Shown here: positions 46,270 through 57,254 of the stretch, one piece after another
How positions within the stretch are numbered: the first letter of the stretch is position 1
How the letters are laid out: every line of letters starts with the position of its first letter
Assembly: GCF_026230105.1 (NCBI RefSeq)
Contig: NC_079485.1
Location: 13,648,872-13,712,871 of the forward strand
Length of the DNA stretch: 64,000 nucleotides
Reading direction: 5' to 3'
Origin: Diorhabda sublineata
Taxonomy: Eukaryota; Arthropoda; Insecta; Coleoptera; Chrysomelidae
Position numbers and translations under genes: made by a program
Notes under the pieces: model-generated
Told to the model about the DNA's origin: nothing
Databases searched by the model: none
What the model saw: only the letters and a program-made list of their open reading frames with translations

Positions 46270-46960
46270 TCAATTTCAAACTATATTGTTTCAAACAATG
46301 AAGCTGTCGATATGATTGCTCTGAACTTTCAATGTCTTTAGAATGCGGCGTTAGTTCAAAAAGAATGCAAAGTTCGATATCTAAATCGGCGCTCACGCTC
46401 TGTGAGAATTTGTTTTAAAGATATCTTGTAGTTTGGAAAGCCAGACGTGACAAGAACAAAATGTTAACTGAAACATTCCTATACAATAAGTAACTGAGTT
46501 CTTCCATTTTCTTTTGCTTTCCACTTCGCGGGACGTCGAAGAAAAAAGAAACAATCATTGATTTATAGTCCATAAGCTTGTATACGAATATAGATAAATC
46601 AGTATCTTTAGATATATTTCACATATAAATCAGACATTGAATGAGGGCACGTTTGAATAAATGGGAAACAACTACAAATATCATACATGGAGACGAATAT
46701 TTAACTACCATTTTCCATTATTTAATATTTTTTATTGAGATTTCACATACCAAATTGCATCAAACTAGAATTTCTTGACATTCATGAATCAATAGACAGA
46801 AATCGTGATAAAAGTCTTGTATTTTTATTTTTTTCATAAGAAAAATACAGATTAATTAATTCAGTACAGATGGGAAAATACAGTTTTTGATAGGCTATAA
46901 TGGAAACGGTGACGATTTTTTCTCTTGATTAATCACTGGGCCTAAGAAAATCCTAACACC
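46270..46960. other. unassigned sequence
   Basis: Nothing recognised. Confidence 0.4.
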
Positions 46961-46964
46961 TCGA

Positions 46965-47350
46965 ACATATATGTGGACCATTTTTTTTAACAGGACCACG
47001 ACGTCAAGAAATTTATGCAGAAATCGCCGACGATTTCTGTCAAAAAGTGTTGTCTTTTTCACGATAGGATTCAAATTGCACTGCGACTTTATAGAATAAC
47101 TCCTAGTGGAATTTGGCCTTAGAGCCTGGACCTCACTCCTAACGACTTTCATGTCTTCTTACACCTAAAATATTCTCTTGGTTGTCAACATAAATGATGA
47201 AGAGCTGAAAGAACGGGGTAAAAACCACATGGCTGTTGATTGCGTCTTATTTGAAGCTTCTCACTGTGAAAAAGTTCCAAAGAAATTAACCTATAAGAAG
47301 CTGTGAAACGTAGTTCAAACTTTTTTCGTTCGAAATGAGAGCTTAAGAAG
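46965..47350 (+). pseudogene. mariner-class transposase C-terminal remnant
   Basis: The plus strand contains SLDLTPNDFHVFLHLKYSLG (47123-47180), which corresponds to the third catalytic Asp region (SPDLxPxDFxLFxxLK). A frame-shifted NDEELKERGKNHM follows, equivalent to the SDEEVKxAVxxW helix. Upstream, weak traces of the QDxxxxH second catalytic box lie near 46990. The family differs from mariner A, whose minus-strand copy begins 25 bases downstream. Confidence 0.6.
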
Positions 47351-47377
47351 GTTCCCAAAGCTATTGTCAACTATTTA

Positions 47378-47868
47378 CGAGGATGGTCCCAAAAGTATCT
47401 GGCCCAAGAGAGAAAACACAAAAATTTTGGAAAAAAATATATTTATTTTTCAACGTTATCTCCTTTTAGCTCCAAATACATTTCTTGGCGATGTTCAATA
47501 AGTTCGATAACCTTTTTATAATAAGAATTTGGGAGTCATTTATCGAGCCTTTTTCTCAAGTCTGGTAACTAAATCTGGCGAATAGGGGTTATGGGGTAGC
47601 AAATCAAACTTTAATTCATTAATTTTGACCATTGCAATAACGGATATGTGAGCTGGTGCATTATCCTGATGAAACAACACTTTTCTTATATTTTTTATAC
47701 CCTCCGTTGATAGTACTACCTTTTTCAAGATAGTTAATGAAAATTATCCGACACGCATCCCAATAAACCAACACCATGACCTTGTCTGCAGATGGAACGG
47801 CTTCTGCCTTCTTTGGAGCTGATTTTTCCTTTTCAGTCCATTGTTTTGATTCAGCTCTATTCCTTTAA
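47378..47868 (-). mobile_element. mariner family A, 5'-truncated
   Basis: The 3' TIR CGAGGATGGTCCCAAAAGTA starts at 47378 after TA. On the minus strand the transposase reads from QSKQWTEKEKSAPKK (about 47860) through VMVLVYWDACRIIFINYLEK (about 47780-47715), STEGIKNIRKVLFHQDN and APAHISVIAMVKINELKFDL (second catalytic Asp, about 47700-47610), PHNPYSPDLVTRLEKKAR (about 47600-47540; third Asp present, next residues deleted) and YYKKVIELIEHRQEMYLELK. The N-terminal half is missing. The most readable second catalytic box of family A is here. Confidence 0.88.
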
Positions 47869-47884
47869 AATATTACCGATGGCC

Positions 47885-48030
47885 ATTTAGAGTCATAAAA
47901 CTATGTGAAATCTCCAGGTGAGATATTTCTCATATTTTTTTTCATAAATCCGCCGTATAAACGAAGATTTTGAAAAAAACTGATCAGATGATTTTTCGAT
48001 TTTCTAGAGTCTAAAAACGAGAGGACCGCG
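47885..48030. repeat. one end of the 798-bp TIR element family
   Basis: The words GAGATATTTCTCATATTTTT, TCCGCCGTATAAACG and GATGATTTTTCGATTTTCTA, then AAAAACGAGAGGACCGCGAA and AGTATAAAAT, match the right arm of the element at 33651-34448. Only this end is present, directly after the truncated mariner A. Confidence 0.85.
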
Positions 48031-48034
48031 AAAG

Positions 48035-48805
48035 TATAAAATTTCGAGATGCACACTGTATTTTTCCAAAAATTGTATTGGAATAATCTGCAATATATTT
48101 ACAAGATTAGATATCCAGCGACATGTATTTGTTTGTAATCAGAATAAAAATTTCTCAGTTCAAATTCTATAGCTATAGCTAAGTTGATCACCTTGGCGTT
48201 CTTGACTATTGCGCTGAAAAGGGAAAGCTAATCATTGATATGATGAACATAAAGAGTAACCCGAGCCTTGTTATGTCGGGAAATCGAATCTAGAGAGGAT
48301 TTTTACGAGAGAATAAATTGGCAACATTATCTTTATATTTGGTCAAAAATATGAGAGTATATCTAATAATTTGGGTTATAGTCCCATTCTGAAAGAAGAG
48401 ATAAGACGACAAAGGCGGCTTTTATGTTACTTCACGGAACTCTGATAATACATAATCTGATCAACTTTTTATTTACCAAAAATTGCTTGAACACGATTTA
48501 TTGGGTGTCTAGATACAAATCAACTTATACACAGTGGAAACTTCTGAACCACAAGATTACTAAGAATGATGTCACAGTTTCTAAATATCATTTTTAGAAA
48601 AATAAAATGGTAATTTCACGTTTTCTTTTTCACCATTACTGTTTGAAATCCCCTCAACTTTCCTTGAATATATTTTCCTTTCAGTTCATTACGACAATTC
48701 TATTCCTCTTGAGAGTCATCAATTCTTATACTTTTTGTTTTTGTCTACGATATCCTCAACATCTATCTTTAGATATCTTTCAACATCTACATCTTTGTTC
48801 TTCTC
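48035..48805. other. unassigned sequence
   Basis: Frames at 48607-48810 have low-complexity hydrophobic translation and no motif. Confidence 0.4.
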
Positions 48806-48811
48806 GCTAAA

Positions 48812-49016
48812 TCTACTTCAAATGTACATAAGTTTGTGCCTTTACCATATCGTTACCGAATGTTGTAGATCTTCCGGATTGACGGGTATCAGATTGATAA
48901 AAATAACTGGATCCGAACTTATAGAACCACCTGTCGTATTTAAGAGCGTTCAGTGTACTTGGTTGAACATCCTCAACATTTTCTTGCATTGTTACCCTTG
49001 CAAAGTTTGAACACAA
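48812..49016 (-). pseudogene. mariner-class N-terminal fragment
   Basis: The minus strand reads VTMQENVEDVQPSTLNALKY then DRWFYKFGSSYFYQSDTRQS and GRSTTFGNDMVKA. This parallels the second HTH of mariner/SETMAR-type transposases (pattern TxxRWFxxFRSGDFxLxDxPRSGRPTTxDxDxLKA). The catalytic domain is not present. A family distinct from A, B and F. Confidence 0.65.
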
Positions 49017-49226
49017 ACAGTATCGAATAAAATTTTCTTATATTTCATCACAAATTACAACAAAATTCTAATATTTGATAATTTAGAAGTGAAGAAGTCA
49101 AAATGTTATTGACAAAAAGTAATCAGGAGCAGAAACGACACCACTTCTGTTCCCCCAATAAATGCATCAAGTTTGAAGATTCAGAAAATGTTACGTTATT
49201 GTTAATGTTATAAATGCTAGAAAATA

Positions 49227-49720
49227 CGAGGATTAGCAATTAAAAAAAGAGATTTTCAATATATACCGTTCCATTAGAATCTTCCTTTGTTCAAAATAGT
49301 CTTTTTCTGTCAGTTCCTTCAGGACGCCAGCCGGTTTCCTTTTGCAGCTTCAACAGACTCAAATATTGTTGCTATTGATGCAAATTTGTAAGTAAAAGTC
49401 GCACTGTGCAAGGTCCGGGTTGTAATTGGCTAGAAACCTCTTGACGGACAGTGCGGAATGGATTGATCTATCGCACGACAGTCAAATCGAACAAGATTAT
49501 TACTTTCATCTGGTTTTGACGTGGAAGGGTGACCTAAACGTTAATCATTTTCTCGGTCATCTTGAAAACACTTGAACCATTCAAAGACACGTGGATGCGA
49601 CAAACATTTATTTGTTATACAATTGTGTCAATGAATTATAAGTTTCAGTCATAGTCTTTCAAAGTTTTATGTACAATTTTACAATAATCTGTCGCTCTAT
49701 TTGTACGACAAAATAAAAAA
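49227..49720 (-). pseudogene. internally deleted mariner (family C, related to B)
   Basis: The terminus CGAGGATTAGCAATTAAAAA at 49227 follows TA and resembles the family B TIR. On the minus strand, frame-shifted N-terminal pieces (RATDYCKIVHKTLKDYD; VFEWFKCFQDD-like in an alternate frame near 49580) precede a jump to SALSVKRFLANYNPDLAQCD (about 49450-49400, third catalytic Asp region). KRKPAGVLKELTEKDYFEQR and KILMERYI follow (about 49350-49270). The core between HTH and SALSV is deleted. The far TIR was not identified. Confidence 0.7.
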
Positions 49721-49724
49721 AACG

Positions 49725-50690
49725 AAGGCTTCAACTACTACTGGTTTATCTATAATCGAAAGAGAAAGCTTCAAGCTCAATAATTTTTAACCTTTGGTGC
49801 ATGTGTAGTTTTTCTTATAGAAATAAACTAGTAGTTATGAATGAATTGATTTGTAATATTTGGTTACCTTTTCAACGACTAATTCTATTAAAACGTTCCT
49901 CGTATATTAAGTTGTATACGAGAAATGTTTCTCTTTAATGATAAAACAAAGATAAAAGCGATGAAAAGGGAAAAAAACCAAATACACTATGAGAGTAATC
50001 TTAGTATTACAAAAACAACCAGACTCAGTCTTATCGGGCTCTCCCAAAAGTAAAGCCGAGTTTTCACGATCTTTACTTAATGACGTTTGGTTTCACTTCC
50101 TGTTTCGGGGTTTTAAAGGTTCTTTTTACTGCCTATTGCTTCTATTTTCAGTATTTCACCCTAGAAGGGTGTGATTTCCAGTTTCATATCTCGGTCTATT
50201 CTAACATTTCACTGAAATCTTTTGATTTTGGTATACAGAAGGATATATACGATTTTTGTGAAGAGTCTTCCAGTTATGGATAAATTTCTGTAATTACTGA
50301 TTGTAAGTTACCCTCTCTTCAAAATTGAACTAAATAGTATAACATAGCCAGAGACAACGGGTATTGACGTTGCCTAATTGTTCTCAAATCTTTCCATTTT
50401 CCGGAAAAATAACAAATTTGACATTTCAATGAATTATTATTGTTGAATTTTATTGAAAATCAAATAGGATCTTTCTTCTGGAAACGAACGAATTAATATT
50501 ATGATATGATGATAGGCGTCGAACTCAAAAAGAAACGTGTAATATCTTTAATAATTTATATCCTAACCGAAATCCCATAACAAGTTCTACAAATCTTTAG
50601 ATGTTTATGTCCTGTTAGAAGAAAATCCATACTCAAGTACTAGACAAATATGCAGGGAAATTGATATTTTGCAAACATCCATAATGTAAA
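49725..50690. other. unassigned sequence
   Basis: Two overlapping frames at 49989-50283 lack motifs. Nothing recognised. Confidence 0.4.
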
Positions 50691-50699
50691 ATTTCACAT

Positions 50700-51575
50700 A
50701 ATAATAGATTCCATCCATACAAAGTACGTTGGTTCAAGAGTTGTAGATAGACGTGAAGAGTTTGTAGATCTAATGATGGAAAAATGTTACAATCAAAACG
50801 ATTCAAATTTTTTGAGTAATGGAAACGTGAATGAAACGCAGCCTAAGAAAATTCCTTTGAAGCCAATCAACATGGTGAAAAAATTTTCTTCCCAGACGTT
50901 TGACAGAAAAGAAATGGAGTTGTTGAATGAGAGTTTGGGCGATGGCGATCTCGGCGAATTGATTGGATGTATTGAAAGTTCCATTCAGTATCTTCCTCAA
51001 GACGCTAGGAACTCCGTCCAGGAAGCGTGCAGAAGTGAAATCTTGAAAAATATATCATCTAAGAATAAAAAACCATCAATCAGCAAAAGAGATCTAAATA
51101 CTCTCAGGAGTTTGAGAATGAAAAATTGTTTCAACTTGAAAGCAGATAAAGGAAACAAGATTGTTATAATGGACAATAAGGACAATTTCGAGAGAGTGAA
51201 TCACTTAATCGAAAGAGGACCATACACCAAAATCAAATCAAAGAATCCGCTGAATGAAATGATCACAAATGTGAAAAAAAAAAACACTTACAAATTGTAA
51301 GAACATTGTCACGGGTACCCTCAGGCATAAGTTATCCGTAAGTCACCCAAAATGATTATAAAATTCAGAAACCTGGGAAGGCAATAAGACCTATTGCTCC
51401 AAAAATTTGTAGACCTGGTATTCCAGGTGGTTAAAGAAGGAGTTTAAAAACTTATCTATCAAACATGAGAGTTTTTCAGTGACGAATTCATTAGAATTTA
51501 TCAACAAAGTGAAGACTACAGAAATTGAGGATGGGAAAATTTTAATCTCCTGATGTAATAGAAGAACATTTACAT
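50700..51575 (+). pseudogene. Penelope-like element RT, N-terminal part
   Basis: An open frame of 175 codons (50773-51300) carries the Penelope-type N-terminal RT region: FSSQTFDRKEMELLNESLGD, DLNTLRSLRMKNCFNL and the signature KADKGNKIVIMDNKDNFERV (about 51139-51195). After a frame break it continues with KIQKPGKAIRPIAPKI-like and SFSVTNSLEFINKVKTTEIE, then DGKILIS (about 51465-51545), the strand before the first catalytic Asp. Identity stops abruptly at about 51575, where a minus-strand non-LTR fragment begins. The Asp-bearing palm and GIY-YIG domain are missing. Confidence 0.85.
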
Positions 51576-51745
51576 TTACTGAACCTTGAGATACTCCACA
51601 TTCTATTGGCTTGCAAGAAGACATCGTTGCATTTAACCTTATAAGCTGACGTCTGTTGGTAATGTATGACTCAAACCATGCGAGAGGTGTTCCTCTGAAA
51701 TCGTAGTACTGCAATTTGTTGATTAAAATATCATGATAATTATAT
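51576..51745 (-). pseudogene. CR1/Jockey-like non-LTR RT fragment
   Basis: The minus strand reads INKLQYYDFRGTPLAWFESY, ITNRRQLIRLNATMSS and CKPIECGVSQGS (motif B region). It is the same family as 5250-5595, with closely similar nucleotide words (CACATTCTATTGGCTTGCAA). It joins the Penelope-like element exactly at the QGS box, at about 51575. Confidence 0.85.
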
Positions 51746-51893
51746 AACCATACACTCCAGATATAATAAATTGAGGATAAAATACTTTTCTATAATTGAA
51801 ACCTATTCTATTTAGATATTTATGTGGTAGTCCATATATCTAGTTTTGAATATCAGGTGTCTAAAAATTAGTTTACGCGAAAAAAGTTTCGTA

Positions 51894-52604
51894 ATGAATA
51901 ACGTATACGCTAGAGGGCGCTATTTAATTATTTTTTTAAATCTAGCTATCTTTGAAAAATGTTGAATGGAAACATGCAGTTAATTGAGGAATATAAATTT
52001 AGACCAAATTAGCAACAGAATAGCGAAAACCGAATGTCGATACCTTTTTCGTATTACGAGATATCCTAAGAAATGTGTAAATTTTAAACATTTTCCTTTA
52101 AACATAAATTACTTCGGATTGACTCAACGGATTTTAACTTTTTTGACTCCTCAAAATTGTCTTTCCTTGTTCTATTAATAATAGTTCCCCAATTATTATG
52201 TCATTATTACTTATGCTGTCACCGGGAAACCGTGTTGTGGAAGTTAAAATGGAAATATAACTTAAAGTACTTTGCTAGTGACGATCTAAATGTTCAAATT
52301 GTCGCCCATCATTTTCGATACAAGCGTTTATTCTTTGAAGAGTAGATTGAACAGCAGTCTCAATTTATTTTCTCGAAATACTCTGAATGGTCTTTAATCC
52401 GGCCCCAGAGATAGAAATCTAAGATGGCTAAGTCTGGTGACCTGGCTGGCCAAAGAATAGGCCTCCACGTCCCATCCACCTATCAGGGTAAGCATTATCT
52501 AAAAATTCTCTAACTTGTTTGGAGAAATGCGCCGGACACCCATCGTGCTGAAGCAACAACTACGAGTTGCTAGTGATATATCTTTTAGAAGAAGTGGTAA
52601 TTCA
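51894..52604 (-). repeat. inverted duplicate of transposon 3' arm
   Basis: In reverse complement this arm matches 53666-54412: TGAATTACCACTTCTT, GATATATCACTAGCAACTCG, AGCACGATGGGTGTCCGGCG and the 3' untranslated and TIR sequence. It keeps the frame QHDGCPAHFSKQVREFLDNA (second catalytic Asp) that is frameshifted in the right arm near 53730. Relative to the right arm it lacks about 65 bases around the DLVCAVRLTIRDN segment. Confidence 0.85.
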
Positions 52605-52606
52605 AT

Positions 52607-52724
52607 TAACTTTTTTGACTCCTCAAAATTGTCTTTCCTTGTTCTATTAATAAGAGTTCCAATTATTATGTTAATATTACTTATGCTGTCACCGGGAAAC
52701 TGCGTTGTGGAAGTTAAAATGGAC
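52607..52724 (+). repeat. second copy of the inner TIR/5' leader
   Basis: TTAACTTTTTTGACTCCTCA through CACCGGGAAACTGCG and GTGGAAGTTAAAATGGA repeats 52134-52250 in direct orientation. It marks the original 5' leader of the element and shows that the segment 52253-52604 was added between two leader copies. Confidence 0.85.
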
Positions 52725-52879
52725 CATGAAAAAAATAAAACAGAAAGATATGTCTTGTGTCAAATTAATGAACCTAGTAAATTGTTCATTTAGGTGTCAT
52801 TGCAATTTGTGCAATTCGATATAAAATTAACTTAAAAGTTATATGCTATAAGATGCTTCTTAGAAACGAAGAAGCATTT

Positions 52880-54057
52880 TATATGATAGGCATTTACTTT
52901 TAATGTATGAGGAATGCAACTGTTGCGGCTAGGGTATATGCCATACAATATCCCCAAAGACGTCATCGCGGTAGCAGAATTTTTGGTCGACTCATACACG
53001 GTTTAATGTAAATGGAAATGTAAATCTTCCTATATTCAGAAGACGCGGCAGAGATCATTCAGAGGAAAATACAATAAATGTTTTGGCATATGTGTAATTT
53101 AACCCGTATTTAAGTATTAGAGCAATAAGTAGAGACTTGGGAATAAGCAGAACCACCATTCAACTTATTTTGACAGAACACAGGTAAATTATTATGTAAA
53201 AAGATATGTTTCTTAAACAAAATATACCCGCATAATATTATTTGTGGACATGGTTATATGTTAACATAATAATTTATTTATCATTCCGGAAAGATATTTA
53301 ATAGGACATTATATTTCTTTTAGATTTCATCCATATCATATAGTACTTCATCAACAATTGGTTAATCGTGATTACGGCAAAAGGTTGGATTAATGCAACT
53401 GGTTACTGCATATGGTATATGACGACCCTCATTTACTGTCACGTATTTTGTGGTGAGACGAAGCTACATTTAGTAGTGATGGTACGATTAACCGGCATAA
53501 TATGCACTATTGGTCACAGAATAATCCACACTGGATGGAAGAAGTTCAGTATCAGGGGCGATGGTCGGTGAATGTATGGTGTGGTATTGTAGATGATCAA
53601 ATAATTGGACCTTTTATTTTTGACAACACAATTAACGGGGAACGTTACCTAAATTTTATAAGGGATGAATTACCACTTCTTGTAAAAGATATATCACTAG
53701 CAACTCGTAGTTGTTGTTTCAGCACGATGGGTGTCCGGCGCATTTCTCCAAACAAGTTAGAGAATTTTTAGATAACGCTTACCCTGATAGGTGGATGGGA
53801 CGTTGAGGCCTATTTTTTGGCCAGCCAGGTCACCAGACTTAGCCATCTTAGATTTCTATCTCTGGGGCCAAATTAAAGACCTTGTTTGTGCAGTTAGACT
53901 CACTATTAGAGATAACATGACCGAGAGAATACGAAACACCATTCAGAGTATTTCGAGAAAAGAAATTGAGACTACTGTTCAATCTACTCTTCAAAAAATA
54001 AACGCTTGTATCGAAAATGATGGGCGACAATTTGAACATTTAGATCGTCACTACTAA
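52880..54057 (+). pseudogene. DUF4817/HTH-DDE transposase, intron-containing, nearly complete
   Basis: The N-terminal HTH reads RNATVAARVYAIQYPQRRHR (about 52912-52970) then GSRIFGRLIHGL. A second HTH block reads AISRDLGISRTTIQLILTEH (about 53124-53181). The frame is split by a GT-AG intron (53184-53323). Exon 2 reads RFHPYHIVLHQQLVNRDYGK, a stop at about 53389, then LW.DEATFSSDG (first catalytic Asp; the preceding Cys codon is TGA), MHYWSQNNPHWMEEVQYQGR and WSVNVWCGIVDDQIIGPFIF. A frame slip near 53730 gives QHDGC only when shifted. It ends ARSPDLAILDFYLWGQIKDL (third Asp) and GRQFEHLDRHY. The group is widespread in insects. Few lesions suggest a young copy. Confidence 0.88.
53184..53323 (+). 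other. 140-bp spliceosomal intron in transposase
   Basis: The donor CAG|GTAAAT (53181-53189) and acceptor TTCTTTTAG|AT (to 53323) join LILTEH with RFHPYHIV in frame, restoring the family consensus. The segment is AT-rich with a pyrimidine tract before AG and has stops in frame. Confidence 0.8.
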
Positions 54058-54429
54058 GGTACTTTAAGTTATATTTCCATTTTAACTTCCATAACGCAGT
54101 TTCCCGGTGGCATAAGTAAAATATTGACATAATAATTGTAACTATTATTAAAAGAACAAGGACAGACAATTTTGATGAGTCAAAAAATGTTAAAATCCGT
54201 TCAGTCAACCCGGAGTAATTTATGTTTAATGGAAAATGCTTAAAATTTACACATTTCTTAGGATATCTGGTAATAAAAAAGATATCGACATGCGGTTTTC
54301 GCTATTATGCTGCTAATTTGGTCTACTTTTATATTCCTCAACTAAAACTGCATAGGATAGCGAGAATAAAAGAAATAAATAAATAGCGCCCTCTAGCGTA
54401 TACGGTACTCATTAGGTTGTTTCGAAATT

Positions 54430-54840
54430 ATAACTCTTACATTGGTAGAAAGGGGCTCTCTTCAAAAAAACTAAGTTTGCATAGATAGGTTGAGTAGAAC
54501 TGGACGTAAAGGCGATTTTTCATAATAAAATTCCCGCTTCCCCCCACCTCTTATTTGAAGAGATAGACTAAAACTTGTAGAATCAAATATACGTTGAATT
54601 TCTTGAAGAATACGATAATCATAGTTTAAATGCATCTTAATCAGGCAAAATGTAAATTGTAAATTATTCAATTTATAATTTTTGGTATTCAATTACGCCC
54701 TCTGGCGGTGGACCTACAACTCTGTAAATAATTTCCAGGTTTTTCTGGAGGTCACTTTTGTTATAAATTATTTTTTTCCGAAGCTGTACTATGAACGATT
54801 CCCGAGAGCCATTCTTATTGGGACACCCGGTACATGTAAA
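54430..54840. repeat. candidate repeat ending in GGGACACCCGGTA
   Basis: TTGGGACACCCGGTACA at about 54826 is a terminus type common among insect repeats, and GCCCTCTGGCGG lies at 54698. It is directly adjacent to the right TIR of the DUF4817 element. The left end and target duplication were not resolved. Several 60-94 codon frames cross it on both strands without motifs. Confidence 0.35.
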
Positions 54841-54844
54841 ATCC

Positions 54845-56030
54845 AAATATATAAAAACGTATGACGTCCGAATCGACACATCGATGATTTTCCATATTGC
54901 TAAAATGAAAATCGGATTCCTTTATCTTCTATGGTCTTCTTCTTTCAAAAAAACAAGTCAAAGAATTTCTAAAATTGTTGTTCTACGACGACTTCAGGAC
55001 ATAATCGACGTTGTGGTAAATTTCAATTCCCTACAAATAGAATGGAAATTGATGGAGATGATGTCGATGCTTTGATATATTGTTTTCCTCGGCTTGTTTA
55101 TATATGATATTGAATTTTCTTCCACTTTCAACTTGTGAGTGGCTAAGAAGTGTGAAAGTTATTTTCGGATATACGTTAATCAGAAACAACAATAATACTT
55201 CCTAACTCATATTTGAACCAGTCGCGATGTTTACCTCATATCACAACAAACATAGGATATAAATTGAATCAAAATAACATTGAACGAATCAATTTTTATT
55301 TCCTCGGAAAAAAGTGTGTGTTGTAGAAAAAAAAACAGATCTCCCAACTGATTCGAGCGGCGCGGAAATTGTTCACAAAGTCTATTATTGGAAACTTCTA
55401 TTGTCTGTTAATGGTTGGAAATAAAAACTTTTCACAACTTTATTTCGATTTTCTGTAGAAATTATCGAGAAAAAGTGTTCAACGAAGCGTTTAATACAAA
55501 AGAATATATCAGAAAAATATTTAATAATTATTCTGTCAAAAAGAAGAGAATCTATTTGTAATTAGTAAACGAATTTTGAGAAACTAAGATCTTGTTAACC
55601 TGATCATGATCTAAATGTTTGGAAAGTAATTTTGATCGCGTTCAAAAATAATCGAGTCCTTGCCATTCGAAAATCCTACTATTATTGACCTCGAAGTTCA
55701 TAAAAAGCCACAATGAATTAAGTTTAACTTACACACGGTTAATATAGAATCAAAATTACGTTCATAATATTGTTAAACATCTAAAAGGTAGTTTTTGTAC
55801 AACTAGGAATTCATAATTATAAACAAAGAAAATATATATAGATAGTTATCAAGTCATATGACATAATATAATATATAATATGTAGTTATTTATAGTTGTG
55901 GTATACAGAGTGTATATAACTATGTATAATTTTATATAGGAGTAATAGATATTAAGAAATTTGATTGCTGGTGATTATAAACTTATAATCTAATCTGAAA
56001 ATAGGAAAAAAGCTTATTTCATGTATTTAA
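54845..56030. other. unassigned AT-rich sequence
   Basis: No gene recognised. 55800-55970 is especially AT-rich with TATATA/ATAATATA runs. Confidence 0.4.
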
Positions 56031-56034
56031 GCGT

Positions 56035-56555
56035 TGCTATATTTGTATCTGGGAAAAAAGATGAGAATATTAGAAACAAGGACAGAATAAAAATATATGG
56101 AACAATAATAAGACCAGTGATTACGTACGCCTCGGAAACAATTGTCAAAAATAAAAAAGAAGAAGATGTGAAGATAATCGAGACAAAAATACTGAAAATT
56201 ATACTAGAAACAAATGTTACAGAAGGTGGAGAGAGAAGATTGAAGAAAAATAAAGAAATAGGAGAAGTTGAAAGAGAAAATATAATAAGGTATGTAAAAA
56301 TACAAAGATTCAATTGAGAAGGACACATCATGAGAAGGAAACCTACAGAAATGGTGAGGAAGATAACACAATGGATCAAAAGGTATAGACAAAACCAATA
56401 AATACCTGGAGATACAAAATTGAAGGAGATACCAGAATCCTTCAATTGATAGATTGAAAATCCAGATGCTGAAATAGAAACGAATGGAAAAAGCTAGAAA
56501 CGGAGACCAACAAAAAACTGTACCAGAAAAAAACAAGGGGACTAATCCACCCCAA
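56035..56555 (+). pseudogene. non-LTR retrotransposon C-terminal domain
   Basis: Plus strand: RIKIYGTIIRPVITYASETI (56087-56147), then IETKILKIILETNVTEGGER, ENIIRYVKIQRFN, stop, EGHIMRR and a MVRKITQWIKRY-like end. This fits the post-RT domain pattern IYKTxIRPVxTYxSETW...FExKILRxIxG...GRxRW.GHVxRM. Polymerase motifs are absent, and stops follow at 56315. The sequence is lysine/glutamate-rich because of AT pressure. The minus frames at 56014-56536 are shadows. Confidence 0.78.
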
Positions 56556-56559
56556 TAAA

Positions 56560-57170
56560 TGGATTTGTAGGCTCATAAAGGGTTATTTCAAATAAGAAGA
56601 GTATAAAATGTATATTTGTTTCTTACTCAATTAAATTCAGGAATTCGTCTTATATTCGATTTTATGATGACCCATATTCAGAATAAGGTTAAAAAACTAC
56701 CCTCCATCGGAAACCTCCATTACGTTCGCCCTTTCGATGTAATAATGGAGAGCCTGTACCATTTTATCTATTTTGAAAATATCTTCGTGTTAAAAATAAC
56801 CTTTCATGGTTGATAGATATAAAGATACTCAGGTTATAGGTTGTAGGATACGTATATGGTTGTCGTTGAGAATGACGTATGATGAAATATATCGGTCGCG
56901 CACAAATGTCACTAGATAATGGATCGTTTGACCGTACAGCAGCAACCCCTATCCGCAAACTATATACACTGTAATACAACAAAAACATATGAGTTCAAAG
57001 ACTGTGAATAATCGCCCGGAAAAGTTTATTCACATTTAATCTGGCACGAATGACATACCGAATCAAATATTGTATTGATGGAATGAGACGTGTTCGAACA
57101 GGAAAATGATTCATCAATAACAAACCAAATAAAATTCAGTTGTATAGACAGGGAAATTAATTTTTTTCTT
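56560..57170. other. unassigned sequence
   Basis: Nothing recognised. Confidence 0.4.
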
Positions 57171-57175
57171 ATATT

Positions 57176-57201
57176 GTACTGTAAAGTCGACTTTACAGTA
57201 C
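57176..57201. repeat. 26-bp perfect palindrome
   Basis: The half-site GTACTGTAAAGTC (57176-57188) is followed without spacer by its exact reverse complement GACTTTACAGTAC (57189-57201). No adjoining inverted arms were seen. Confidence 0.95.
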
Positions 57202-57254
57202 TAATTTGAGTACGGAAAATGGAAAGTTTGATTTAATTAGGAATAAAAAGTCAA

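Larger units (their letters stand above)
51892..54414 (+). mobile_element. 2.5-kb DUF4817-type transposon with duplicated inverted 3' end
   Basis: The outer ends TAATGAATAACGTATACGC (51892) and GCGTATACGGTACTCATTA (to 54414) are inverted repeats. Assuming a TA duplication, the element is 51894-54412. Reading inward, GAGGAATATAAA, ACCAAATTAGCA, TTTTTGACTCCTC-type and CACCGGGAAAC words match on both sides. The right part encodes the transposase (52880-54057). The left arm (51894-52604) is an inverted copy of the right arm (about 53666-54412), including C-terminal coding sequence. A normal 5' leader copy follows at 52607-52724. The result is a giant foldback. Confidence 0.85.

Noticed and set aside
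50773..51300. 175-codon frame as a host gene
   Set aside because: The KADKGNKIVIMD signature and downstream RT sequence identify a Penelope-like element.
56014..56536. 143- and 110-codon hydrophobic minus frames (membrane-protein-like)
   Set aside because: Antisense of an A-rich LINE C-terminus; hydrophobicity follows from T-rich codons.
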